10,147 nucleotides of DNA, taken from the NCBI GenBank assembly GCA_027046105.1, contig JALTZQ010000206.1, positions 1 through 10,147 of the forward strand. Direction: 5' to 3'. The position numbers were made by a program, and so were the translations under genes. Source of the DNA: Pyrodictiaceae archaeon. GTDB lineage: Archaea > Thermoproteota > Thermoprotei_A > Sulfolobales > Pyrodictiaceae. Position 1 is the stretch's first letter. Each line of letters starts with the position of its first letter. Under the pieces are notes generated by a model, which was given only the letters and a program-made list of their open reading frames with translations, was not told the origin of the DNA and searched no databases. Positions 1-6,712 of the stretch are shown piece after piece.

Positions 1-1
1 T

Positions 2-220
2 GATGGAAGGCTAGATGATGCAATAAGGGAGGATAGACGCATATTCGTTAAGGGTAAGGAACTCGTAGTACCCGTCTATGATAGGGTGAAGATACCTAGA
101 GAAGTTGAGGGCTATGGTCCCGCTATTATAGAGGATCCAACATCGACTGTGCTTGTGCTTGAGGGCCAGAGGTTTTTGCGCGACAAGTATGGCAACATAA
201 TAATAAGCTTCAAGAGTTGA
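2..220 (+). CDS. hyuA: Hydantoinase/oxoprolinase A subunit, C-terminal end (partial)
   Basis: Only the last 72 codons are present; the gene enters from the left edge and ends with TGA at 218-220. The visible peptide ends with GYGPAIIEDPTSTVLVLEG followed by a short tail, which matches the conserved C-terminal segment of hydantoinase/oxoprolinase A subunits (a GPAII-acidic-STT-like block before a basic tail). Proteins of this family are ATP-dependent, with an actin/hexokinase-like fold, and work with a B subunit on hydantoins, 5-oxoproline or related amides. The B subunit follows 16 bases later in the same direction, which supports the call. The substrate cannot be told from this fragment. The family call is fairly secure; the symbol is by family only. 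Confidence 0.85.
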   Translation, partial: DGRLDDAIREDRRIFVKGKELVVPVYDRVKIPREVEGYGPAIIEDPTSTVLVLEGQRFLRDKYGNIIISFKS

Positions 221-224
221 ATGA

Positions 225-230
225 GAGGTG
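225..230 (+). promoter_or_regulatory. Ribosome binding site of the B subunit gene
   Basis: GAGGTG ends six bases before ATG 237. It includes the alternative GTG codon at 228, so it argues that translation starts at 237 rather than 228. Confidence 0.7.
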
Positions 231-236
231 AATACA

Positions 237-1985
237 ATGGGTAAAGGAGACCTCTTCACTCTTGAAATAATAGCAAACAACCTCATGGTTACTACTGAAG
301 AGATGTTCTACGCGTTTGCTAGGACTGCTAAGAGCCCAGTAATCTACGAAGTCTTAGACTTCGCTGTGGGTATGACAGATGCTGAAGGCAATCTAATAGC
401 TCAAGCTCCTGGAGTACCAGGATTCTCGGGAGTACTTGACTTTGTTGCACGCAAAGTATTAAGGAAGTGGGGTAGCGACCTCCACCCAGGAGATGTTATT
501 GTAGACAACGTCCCCTATGATGATGGTACTCACTTAAACGACGTTACACTCGCAATGCCAATGTTCTACCGTGACGAGCTTATAGGCATCATACTCAGTA
601 AAGGACACTGGAGCGAGGTTGGCGGAGCAGCATTTGGAAGCTGGAATCCTAATGCGACAGAAATTTACCAGGAAGGAATCATAATGCCCTGTGTAAAACT
701 CTATAATGCTGGCAAGCTAAACAAGGATGTTCTCGAGATGATCTTATCTAACTCTAGGCTACCCGAGTACACTAAGGGAGACATAGAGGCCCAAGTAGCG
801 TCTATGCGTGTTGCAATGAAGCGAGTCTACAGGCTTATTGAGAAGTATGGTATTGACAATGTGTTAAGGGCTATGAAGAAACTTATTGAGGATGGCGAGA
901 AGTATGCCTACCAGAAGCTGAAAGAGCTACCAAAGGGCGAGTTTGAGGCAGAAGACTATATTGACGCTGCTCTAGCGGGCACAGACAAGCCTGTCTACGT
1001 TAGGGTAAAGGTGAAGATAACAGATGAAAAGTTCATAGCAGACTTCACGGGTAGTGACCCACAAGTAAACATATCAATAAACTCTCCATTCCCAGCAACA
1101 GTGTCGGGTGTGAGAGAGGTCTACATGGCTGTAACTGACCCACACGCATACCCGTCTGGTGGCTTCTTCAAGCCACTAGAAGTCATAGCACCCGAAGGCA
1201 CAATATTCAACCCGAAGCCGCCTGCACCGACATCGACCTACTGGGAGTCAATGGCCTTCGCATCTGACTTGGTATGGAAGGCATTAGCGCCTCACGTACC
1301 AGAGAAGCTGACTGCAGGCCACTTCCTATCAATAATAGCCACAATAGTAGGCGGCATAGATGACCGGACAGGAGAACCCTTCGCAATAGTCGAGCCACAG
1401 CCTGGAGGCTGGGGAGCAGGATACGACATGGATGGTACAAGCGGTCTTGTAGCCATAGGAGACGGAGACACATACATAGCGTCAAGCGAGGTCTACGAGA
1501 AGAACTTCCCAATACTAGTTGAGAGATACATGCTCAACACTGAGGACGGCACAGGACACGGGAAGTACCGTGGAGGCTTTGGCGTCATAAGAGAATACCG
1601 TATACTCAACAGTAAGGCCATAGTAACAATACAGGTAGGCCGAAGAGACTTCCCACCATGGGGAGTAGCGGGCGGCATGCCAGGCCCAGGAAACCGTGTC
1701 TTAATATACAAAGGTGGTAAGGTGCTAGACGTGAGAAAGATAACAGCAGAAGAACTATCGAGAGGAGACCTAATAAGCATAAGAACATCAGGCGGCGGCG
1801 GATGGGGTGACCCCCTCGAGAGAGACCCCAAGCTAGTACTAGAAGACTTCAAGAACGAGTTGATAACTCTAGAGACAGCCAGGAACATCTATGGAGTAGT
1901 AATAGACCCAGAGAAAATGGAGATAGATTGGGAGGAAACAAAGAAGCTTAGACATGAGCTAAGACAGAAGCGTAGCAAGAGGTAG
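237..1985 (+). CDS. hyuB: Hydantoinase/oxoprolinase B subunit
   Basis: 582 residues, a usual length for the hydantoinase B/oxoprolinase family (Pfam HydantoinaseB type). Visible family blocks are the PYDDGTHLND stretch near residues 93-102, GHWSEVGG near 123-130, and the C-terminal glycine-rich GGGGWGDP block that ends most B subunits. Together with the A subunit just upstream it should form a cytoplasmic ATP-dependent amidohydrolase or a related carboxylase; archaeal members are usually labelled N-methylhydantoinase or acetone-carboxylase-like, so the substrate is open. Start choice: a GTG at 228 is also in frame, but GAGGTG at 225-230 is a good ribosome site whose spacing fits ATG 237 and which overlaps the GTG. 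The operon with hyuA is inferred from the 16-base gap. No catalytic defects seen. Confidence 0.93.
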   Translation: MGKGDLFTLEIIANNLMVTTEEMFYAFARTAKSPVIYEVLDFAVGMTDAEGNLIAQAPGVPGFSGVLDFVARKVLRKWGSDLHPGDVIVDNVPYDDGTHLNDVTLAMPMFYRDELIGIILSKGHWSEVGGAAFGSWNPNATEIYQEGIIMPCVKLYNAGKLNKDVLEMILSNSRLPEYTKGDIEAQVASMRVAMKRVYRLIEKYGIDNVLRAMKKLIEDGEKYAYQKLKELPKGEFEAEDYIDAALAGTDKPVYVRVKVKITDEKFIADFTGSDPQVNISINSPFPATVSGVREVYMAVTDPHAYPSGGFFKPLEVIAPEGTIFNPKPPAPTSTYWESMAFASDLVWKALAPHVPEKLTAGHFLSIIATIVGGIDDRTGEPFAIVEPQPGGWGAGYDMDGTSGLVAIGDGDTYIASSEVYEKNFPILVERYMLNTEDGTGHGKYRGGFGVIREYRILNSKAIVTIQVGRRDFPPWGVAGGMPGPGNRVLIYKGGKVLDVRKITAEELSRGDLISIRTSGGGGWGDPLERDPKLVLEDFKNELITLETARNIYGVVIDPEKMEIDWEETKKLRHELRQKRSKR

Positions 1986-1990
1986 ATATC

Positions 1991-2000
1991 TTTTATTTTT
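1991..2000 (+). terminator. T-rich terminator after the hydantoinase genes
   Basis: TTTTATTTTT begins six bases after the stop codon of the B subunit gene. Archaeal termination commonly uses such U-rich runs without a hairpin. There is no other T run of this quality in the 266-base gap before the next gene. Confidence 0.5.
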
Positions 2001-2028
2001 AGCTTATAATCCGTGTACTCCTCAGCTA

Positions 2029-2145
2029 CGTGTTATCGGCTATGATTAACACGGTCTTATCCCATCTTAGACAAGCTCGATGATATGCCCCCTCAATTCA
2101 TAAGCTACGCCTAAGAGAGTGTAGACGTCTTCTTAGGTTAAACCT
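2029..2145. repeat. Three small palindromes in the gap between hydantoinase B and MEMO genes
   Basis: CGTGTTA (2029-2035) is complementary to TAACACG (2047-2053). CCTAAGA (2110-2116) is complementary to TCTTAGG (2131-2137). AGGTTAAACCT (2135-2145) is an odd-length perfect palindrome that overlaps the second stem. No open reading frame or known RNA is recognisable in the gap 1986-2251. The stems could be transcript-end structures or operator-like sites, or chance in AT-rich DNA. Confidence 0.3.
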
Positions 2146-2189
2146 TATGCTAATAATGAATTGCTCCAGTGTTTTATTAGGCTGAAAAT

Positions 2190-2202
2190 ACTTCTAGTAT
2201 AA
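2190..2202 (+). promoter_or_regulatory. Possible TATA-box promoter of the MEMO-family gene
   Basis: An A/T-rich stretch ending in AGTATAA lies about 50-60 bases before the TTG start at 2252. This would place the transcription start near 2222-2228 and leave a short leader containing the ribosome site GGAGGGTG (2237-2244). A TTTTATTA at 2172-2179 is an alternative. Weak evidence from position and composition only. Confidence 0.3.
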
Positions 2203-2251
2203 CGGCTTCTTGCACTTGTGGAATCTAAGGCAGGCCGGAGGGTGAGCCTTA

Positions 2252-3148
2252 TTGGCTCGTGTGCGTGAGCCCGCTGTTGCAGGAGGCTTCTACCCTGCTG
2301 ACCCCATTGAGTTGAAGAAGACTATTGAGTGGTCGTTTCTCAACACGAGATTTGGCCCTGGGAGGATGCCTAATGAGCACCATGTAGCTGGCGTAAAGCC
2401 TGTTGGAGGTGTAGTGCCCCATGCAGGGTACACGTATTCTGGCCCAGCAGCAGCCCACTTCTATTTGTGGCTCTCAGATACACGATACAAGCCTGACACA
2501 GTCGTTGTTATAGGCACAAACCATACTGGCTACGGTGGCTTCTACACTACTACAATGAGATGGGAGGCGTGGAAGACTCCTCTAGGAGAAGTACCTGTTG
2601 ATCTTGAGTTTGTACAGCAGCTCCTCAAGGAGTACCCAGGACTTACAGACGATCCTTCAGCACATATCCACGAGCATAGTGTTGAGGTGCAACTGCCCTT
2701 CCTTCAGTACATATACAACACGGGCTTCAAGCTAGTACCCATTGTAGCTAAGGAAGTCACAGCTAGGATGGCAGCAGAGCTAGCATCAGCAATAAACCGT
2801 GTGGCAGAAAAATTAGGGAGAAAAACAATAGTGATAGCATCCTCAGACTTTACCCACCACGGCTTCATCTACGGGTATGTACTATTCACTAGCAACGTAG
2901 CCGAGAACGTCGAAAAGCTTGATATGAGAGTCATAGATAGGATACTGGCACTAGATACTAAGGGCTTCCTTAGCGTAATAGCTGAGACAGGAGCAACAGT
3001 ATGCGGCGTAGGAGCCATAGCAGCATTAATAGAGTACGCAAAAGCAAAGAATGCAAGAGCAGAACTACTCAAATACTATAACTCAGCACACATAACTGGA
3101 GAAGAGGAAATAGCAGTAGGCTACGCGAGCATAGCAATGTACAAATAA
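2252..3148 (+). CDS. MEMO/AMMECR-associated family protein (AmmeMemoRadiSam system protein B)
   Basis: 298 residues, the usual length of the MEMO family, which has the fold of class III extradiol dioxygenases (LigB type). The N-terminus REPAVAGGFYPADP is a signature of the family. The putative metal-ligand positions are all present: H57 in PHAGYTYSGP, H91 in GTNHTGYGG, and C251 in ATVCGVGA. The conserved EHSVEVQLPF (from 141) and SSDFTHHG (197-204) blocks are also there. Human MEMO1 is a redox/metal-binding protein; the reaction of archaeal members is not established, and many occur with AMMECR1 and a radical SAM protein, neither visible here. The start is TTG 2252, chosen because GGAGGGTG at 2237-2244 sits seven bases upstream and because it gives the family N-terminus; GTG 2261 would lie too far from that site and shorten the motif region. 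Cytoplasmic. Confidence 0.95.
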   Translation: MARVREPAVAGGFYPADPIELKKTIEWSFLNTRFGPGRMPNEHHVAGVKPVGGVVPHAGYTYSGPAAAHFYLWLSDTRYKPDTVVVIGTNHTGYGGFYTTTMRWEAWKTPLGEVPVDLEFVQQLLKEYPGLTDDPSAHIHEHSVEVQLPFLQYIYNTGFKLVPIVAKEVTARMAAELASAINRVAEKLGRKTIVIASSDFTHHGFIYGYVLFTSNVAENVEKLDMRVIDRILALDTKGFLSVIAETGATVCGVGAIAALIEYAKAKNARAELLKYYNSAHITGEEEIAVGYASIAMYK

Positions 3149-3153
3149 AAGAC

Positions 3154-3165
3154 GTTTTAATTTCT
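3154..3165 (+). terminator. T-rich terminator after the MEMO-family gene
   Basis: GTTTTAATTTCT starts six bases after the stop codon, with a second pyrimidine run (CCTTTT) at 3175-3180. The next gene is convergent, so a stop to rightward transcription is expected here. Confidence 0.45.
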
Positions 3166-3247
3166 GTATATACACCTTTTACCCTCTTATTAAATTCCAT
3201 TTCTTGGCTTAAGCGTATGGTATAGAACTGTTATTAAAGCATTAGAA

Positions 3248-3298
3248 AAGGTACATAACACACTATACAATCATGATTGAACCTTAATATAGTACCTT
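3248..3298. repeat. Nested palindromes in a convergent gene gap
   Basis: AAGGTAC (3248-3254) is complementary to GTACCTT (3292-3298). Inside this pair lies a perfect 12-bp palindrome, CAATCATGATTG (3268-3279). The element sits just past the end of the leftward gene, so it could belong to its transcript end. No gene is visible between 3149 and 3301. Confidence 0.35.
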
Positions 3299-3301
3299 GA
3301 G

Positions 3302-4192
3302 CTAACCATCACTAAGACTACTACTCTCCCCCTTAGTCATAGCTGGAGAAGAGTATATACATGGATTAACCATGTACCGGTACCTTAACATCTTGAAGCT
3401 TTGCTCTGTTTCTTTAACGTACATCATTATATCTATTATCTTCTGGCAAGTTTTTGGTAGATTAAGCATGAATGCTTGTTCTATATTATTACTCAATACA
3501 ATCCATTGTGTCTTATTGCCCTGCTCTACTTGTACTACTCGTACTATAATTGTGTAGTATTTAATTTCTCCAGTAGCTGGGTTAAAGCCGAATGATACTG
3601 TGAGAGAGTGTTGTTTTGCTAGTTTTAGGGCTTCACTTATCACCCATTCAGCACTGACATTATTCTCTTTGAGAGCCTCTAGTATCTCCCTGCTATAAAT
3701 GATCTCTCTTAGTATGTTGCTGTTCTCTACAAGCCACTCTTGTGCCTTCCTCATTCCAGCCTCGGATTCAGAGAAGACTTGACTCATACGTGTCATGTTT
3801 CTAGTAACAAAAGGCTCACCTACTAGCGCTGCTGCCCTCTTCTCTATGTCTATTCGAGCTTTTGCGACAACTACTAGTGCTGGTGAGACACTCATCTCTA
3901 TGTCCGCAATGTACTCGTTATCAGAGACTTTCTTCAAGTCTACAATTCTCATCTTGCCCATGTGTGGCTTGGCCTTGAATATTTTGAGTATCCGTGCTAC
4001 ATTAGGATGATTTAGTGCCTTCTGCTCTAGCATGCTTTTATTGTCTTCTACTATCATACGCACAACCGTGGGATCAATACTGGTCTGTTTGGCCCGTGCA
4101 TAATACGCTGAAGAGAGCATAGCTACTGCTATGGCCGCCAGCGGCACTATCATGAGTATTATTACTAGTGCTTTCCTCAATGCTACTCTCAC
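3302..4192 (-). CDS. Membrane-anchored protein of unknown function
   Basis: 296 residues, not recognised as a known family. The N-terminus has basic residues (R2, R6, K7) followed by a hydrophobic segment at about 8-28, so it is either a signal peptide or a single anchor with the rest outside the cell. The body is rich in charged helical sequence in the middle and more strand-like toward the C-terminus (VSFGFNPATGEIKYYTIIVR). Two cysteines lie near the C-terminus (TCQ and PCIY). The GTG start at 4192 has no ribosome site before it, but an AT-rich palindrome lies about 25-40 bases upstream, the right place for a TATA box of a leaderless transcript. It stands alone, with a divergent gene upstream and a convergent gene downstream. 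Function unknown; the reading frame is long and intact. Confidence 0.75.
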   Translation of the reverse strand: MRVALRKALVIILMIVPLAAIAVAMLSSAYYARAKQTSIDPTVVRMIVEDNKSMLEQKALNHPNVARILKIFKAKPHMGKMRIVDLKKVSDNEYIADIEMSVSPALVVVAKARIDIEKRAAALVGEPFVTRNMTRMSQVFSESEAGMRKAQEWLVENSNILREIIYSREILEALKENNVSAEWVISEALKLAKQHSLTVSFGFNPATGEIKYYTIIVRVVQVEQGNKTQWIVLSNNIEQAFMLNLPKTCQKIIDIMMYVKETEQSFKMLRYRYMVNPCIYSSPAMTKGESSSLSDG

Positions 4193-4216
4193 CAGTAAGT
4201 ATAATGTTGAAATGTA

Positions 4217-4234
4217 ACATATATTGATATATGT
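4217..4234 (-). promoter_or_regulatory. TATA region inside a perfect palindrome (leaderless promoter)
   Basis: ACATATAT-TG-ATATATGT is a perfect inverted repeat with 8-bp arms. On the minus strand its proximal ATATAT (4224-4219) is 27-32 bases before GTG 4192, the normal distance between an archaeal TATA box and a transcription start at or beside the start codon. This fits a leaderless mRNA for the unknown membrane-anchored protein. The symmetry could also make it a regulator site. Confidence 0.5.
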
Positions 4235-4306
4235 ATGCCAGACCTATATACAATGATTGCCTTCTAGGGGTTTTCATGCAAACTGGACTAGCTACTTTTG
4301 GATACA

Positions 4307-4314
4307 CTTATACT
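4307..4314 (+). promoter_or_regulatory. Possible TATA box toward the metallo-beta-lactamase-fold gene
   Basis: CTTATACT lies in AT-rich sequence about 26 bases before the abrupt start of a GC-rich block (about 4340). A transcript starting there would have a leader of about 100 bases before ATG 4443. Supported by position and composition only. Confidence 0.3.
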
Positions 4315-4339
4315 GTTTAGAGCAGACTTCTTGTAGTGT

Positions 4340-4416
4340 GGCTGTGAGGAGGTGGCTTAGTTCCAACCCTCCCCTGGGGATGACGTGTAGCGGTCGGCCC
4401 CGAGCCCCTCCTCTCA
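4340..4416. ncRNA. GC-rich foldable block, candidate structured leader or small RNA
   Basis: In an otherwise AT-rich spacer this block is markedly GC-rich, the kind of contrast that exposes structured RNAs in hyperthermophile genomes. GAGGAGG (4346-4352) pairs with CCTCCTC (4407-4413). Inside, GGCT (4354-4357) can pair with AGCC (4403-4406); alternatively CCAACC (4363-4368) faces GGTCGG (4392-4397). On the minus strand this inner helix is CCGACC/GGTTGG with a G-U pair, whereas on the plus strand it has an A-C mismatch. Also on the minus strand, ACA (4345-4343) directly follows the outer stem, as in an H/ACA guide RNA. No clear kink-turn is visible. No tRNA, SRP or RNase P RNA motif was recognised. 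The strand is undecided. Confidence 0.35.
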
Positions 4417-4442
4417 TCCAGTATCCTTGCCTATGTCTAGGC

Positions 4443-5513
4443 ATGGGAGCCATGGTCTCCAGTCTCCCGCTGAAGCTGTTGTGGTTTGATAGTCTTGGCG
4501 CAAAATCTTCCTCAATACTACTAGAAGGAGCAGATTGCGATGTACTAGTGGATCCTGGCGCTGCTGCTATGCAGCCCAGCTACCCGCTTCCAGAAGAAGA
4601 GAAAGCTAGGCTTAGACGTAGGGCTCTCGAGGAGATACGTTCTGCGCTGCTAAGAAGCCGTACTAGGGTTATAGTTGTGACACATTACCACTATGACCAC
4701 CATCCAAGGCCTGGTGACCCTATACTGCCCACATTACTTTTCCGCGGCAGGACTATTATTGCAAAGAACCCCAACACATATATTAATGAGAGCCAGTGGA
4801 AGAGGGCAAGACTCTTCTACGAAGCTCTAGCCCCCAGCCCCAACAACCTCTACACCGAGCCAGGCTCATTTGAGTGTGAAGACCCAGTATCCAGTCTAAG
4901 TATCGCTTCTTCCCGGAGCTTTGGAGACTATGACTCTCGCCGCCGCGAACTCCTAGCCAGGGGTAGAGAATGGTTTAGGAGGCTCTGCAAGCTCTGGAGC
5001 AACGGTAGGTGGGTTAGGGAGGGAGAGCTGGGAGACAACACTACTGTGCTATGGAGTGATGGCCGAGAGTTCCATGTCTGTGGTATAGAGCTAAAGTTTA
5101 CATCCCCATGGTTTCATGGTGTTGAGTATGATAGGACTGGCTGGGTTACAGGATTCGAAGCCCGTGTTAGGGGGCTCCGCGTCTTCTACACTAGTGATGT
5201 TATGGGGCCAATAATAGAGGATTATGCAGAGCATATTGCTAGGAGAAAGCCTGACATCGTAGTCTTGGATGGTCCTCCCACATACTTGTACCCATACATG
5301 CTGAATAGGATTAATCTGCAAAGAGCAATAGAGAATGCAGTGACAATCGTGTCTGCTTCTCCTAAGCTCATAATCTATGATCACCACTTGCTAAGAGAGA
5401 AGAAGTGGAGGGAGAGAGTTAGAGAAGTCTTTGTCGAAGCTAAGAAGAACAATGCCACACTTGTAACCGCGGCAGAGCTTCAAGGTGAGAAGCCACTTAT
5501 AGACATACTCTGA
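4443..5513 (+). CDS. Metallo-beta-lactamase-fold hydrolase, UPF0282-like
   Basis: 356 residues from ATG 4443. The metal-binding signature THYHYDHH (residues 80-87: H81, H83, D85, H86, plus H87) is intact. Later candidate ligands are the H in SPWFHG, D in YTSDVMGP, D in VVLDGPP and H in IYDHHLLR. The N-terminal LWFDSLGAKSSS...VLVDPG and the RTIIAKNPNTYINESQWKRA segment resemble archaeal UPF0282 (COG2248) proteins, whose substrate is not known. Start choice: the frame is open back to 4257, but sequence before 4443 does not look like protein of this family. ATG 4443 or ATG 4452 puts the N-terminus where relatives begin. Neither has a clear ribosome site, so the start is uncertain. Probably cytoplasmic. 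It ends 30 bases from the convergent ABC ATPase gene. Confidence 0.88.
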   Translation: MGAMVSSLPLKLLWFDSLGAKSSSILLEGADCDVLVDPGAAAMQPSYPLPEEEKARLRRRALEEIRSALLRSRTRVIVVTHYHYDHHPRPGDPILPTLLFRGRTIIAKNPNTYINESQWKRARLFYEALAPSPNNLYTEPGSFECEDPVSSLSIASSRSFGDYDSRRRELLARGREWFRRLCKLWSNGRWVREGELGDNTTVLWSDGREFHVCGIELKFTSPWFHGVEYDRTGWVTGFEARVRGLRVFYTSDVMGPIIEDYAEHIARRKPDIVVLDGPPTYLYPYMLNRINLQRAIENAVTIVSASPKLIIYDHHLLREKKWRERVREVFVEAKKNNATLVTAAELQGEKPLIDIL

Positions 5514-5543
5514 GAGAGTTATTTGTGAAGAGGAGAGGGGGTC

Positions 5544-6308
5544 TTACTTCTGATTTTGTAGTAATTCGAGGATTTTCTCTTGGACTGTTATGAGCTTCCT
5601 TACCTTGATTGGTCCTGTTAGCTCATTGAGTAGGTCTAGGTCTAGTATGCATTCCTCGCCCAAGATGTCAACGAGGACCTCCATGGATTCTCCACGGTGT
5701 TCACCGTGGTAGACTAGTCGGCCCTGGTCTAGGAGTGTGAGAGTTGAGAATTTGAGGTTGAATACGTGATGTGAGGTTACTATGACTATTTTGTCCTTGA
5801 GGTTTTCAAGTATCTTTTTGAGGGGCTCAACCATGAACATGTCTAGGTTTGCAAAAGGCTCATCTAGGAGTAGTATACTAGAGTCTTTGCCTAGAGCTAT
5901 TGCGAGCTGGACTCTTCTTCTGTAGCCTGCTGAGAGTTCAAGATACTTCTTATGGAGGTGTCTCGTGAGGCCTAGCTCCCTGGCAATGTAGTGTGCCTTT
6001 TCGTGTCCCAAGAACTCAGTAAGGATACTTTCTACCCTCATATTTGGCAAAATGACATCTTCGCCAACATAGCCTATCCACCGTAGAATCGACCATGTAG
6101 GCACCTTCTTGCCGCCAATAATGGCGTGTATAGCTCCTCGACTAGGCTTTACGAAGCCAGCTATCGACTTTAGTAGTGTACTCTTACCACTACCATTAGG
6201 CCCTACTACTAGGTTAATGCCTCTTCTAAATACTAGTCTTGGAATATTCAAGACAAAATGCTTGTACTTCTTCTCAAACTCTTCAACAACTACTTGTTCT
6301 ACCTCCAT
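5544..6308 (-). CDS. ABC transporter ATP-binding protein
   Basis: 254 residues. Walker A is GPNGSGKST (36-44), the signature is LSAGY (125-129) instead of the usual LSGGQ, Walker B is SILLLDEP with D149 and catalytic E150, and the switch histidine is in TSHH (180-181). The Q-loop position, after strand GYVG, reads E83 rather than Q. The C-terminal 50 residues after the core domain carry an acidic/leucine segment, as in ATPases of ABC-2 exporters. The frame is open to 6395, but ATG 6308 is chosen: it overlaps the stop of the preceding gene by 10 bases and has purine-rich GGGTGGCGAGGAG just upstream. This is the last gene of the leftward operon and should energise the permease encoded two genes earlier. 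Substrate unknown. Confidence 0.95.
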   Translation of the reverse strand: MEVEQVVVEEFEKKYKHFVLNIPRLVFRRGINLVVGPNGSGKSTLLKSIAGFVKPSRGAIHAIIGGKKVPTWSILRWIGYVGEDVILPNMRVESILTEFLGHEKAHYIARELGLTRHLHKKYLELSAGYRRRVQLAIALGKDSSILLLDEPFANLDMFMVEPLKKILENLKDKIVIVTSHHVFNLKFSTLTLLDQGRLVYHGEHRGESMEVLVDILGEECILDLDLLNELTGPIKVRKLITVQEKILELLQNQK

Positions 6309-6712
6309 CTCCTCGCCACCCTTAAAACACCAGCCTTCACCGAGTAAGGCTCCATGTAGGCCTTTATGATGACGTGTAGGCTGCCAGTATCGCACTCTAA
6401 TCTGAGGACACGCTCCTCCCCCTTCCCAACTCTCACAGATAAGGTATGGTTGTTACAGACCATGCAAGCCTCAATACTTGCTTGTGAATCAAGGGAAACA
6501 ACGTACAAGCCACGGCCAAGAAATACGTCGATAACATACACGTACGTGTAGTTGTAGGGGTACAGAGGTGCTACAAGCTCTATACGAGCCTCAGCTCTAG
6601 GCGCAAGACCCTCTAAAACCGTGAGGGACACAGCAGTACCCACGACAAGAAGTATTGCTGAGACAAGAACTATCCAAACAGCCTTACCAACCCTAATACT
6701 CAACCCTCTCAA
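6299..6712 (-). CDS. Small membrane-anchored extracellular protein of an ABC system
   Basis: 137 residues, family not recognised. Basic residues (R2, R7, K10) precede one hydrophobic helix at about 12-32; the rest is a small strand-rich domain expected outside the cell, with an N-glycosylation sequon (NYT, and another at NHT) and three cysteines (two in EACMVC, one in LEC). It starts with TTG 6712, 20 bases inside the permease gene, and ends 10 bases inside the ATPase gene, so translation of the three is probably coupled. A second in-frame TTG at 6703 is an alternative start; neither has a clean ribosome site. Being locked between permease and ATPase genes, it is likely an accessory subunit of the transporter. 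That role is inferred from position only. Confidence 0.75.
   Translation of the reverse strand: MRGLSIRVGKAVWIVLVSAILLVVGTAVSLTVLEGLAPRAEARIELVAPLYPYNYTYVYVIDVFLGRGLYVVSLDSQASIEACMVCNNHTLSVRVGKGEERVLRLECDTGSLHVIIKAYMEPYSVKAGVLRVARRWR

Noticed and set aside
228..236. GTG 228 as start of hydantoinase B
   Set aside because: It lies within the GAGGTG ribosome site that correctly serves ATG 237.
1986..2251. C/D box RNA or small gene in the 266-base gap
   Set aside because: A GATGATA and a CTGA occur but do not match the box consensus or spacing, and no coding frame with a ribosome site is present.
4340..4416. tRNA, SRP RNA or RNase P RNA in the GC-rich block
   Set aside because: No T-loop with a purine at the required place, no acceptor stem layout, and no conserved SRP or RNase P motifs were found; a C/D box RNA was also dropped because GATGA lacks a matching CTGA.
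4257..4442. Upstream extension of the metallo-hydrolase reading frame to ATG 4257
   Set aside because: The extra 62 residues are rich in C, P, W and R and unlike the family N-terminus; the DNA here holds a likely promoter and a foldable GC-rich block.
6309..6395. N-terminal extension of the ABC ATPase frame
   Set aside because: The extra 29 residues lie inside the preceding gene and are not ATPase-like; ATG 6308 gives the normal domain start with a stop/start overlap.
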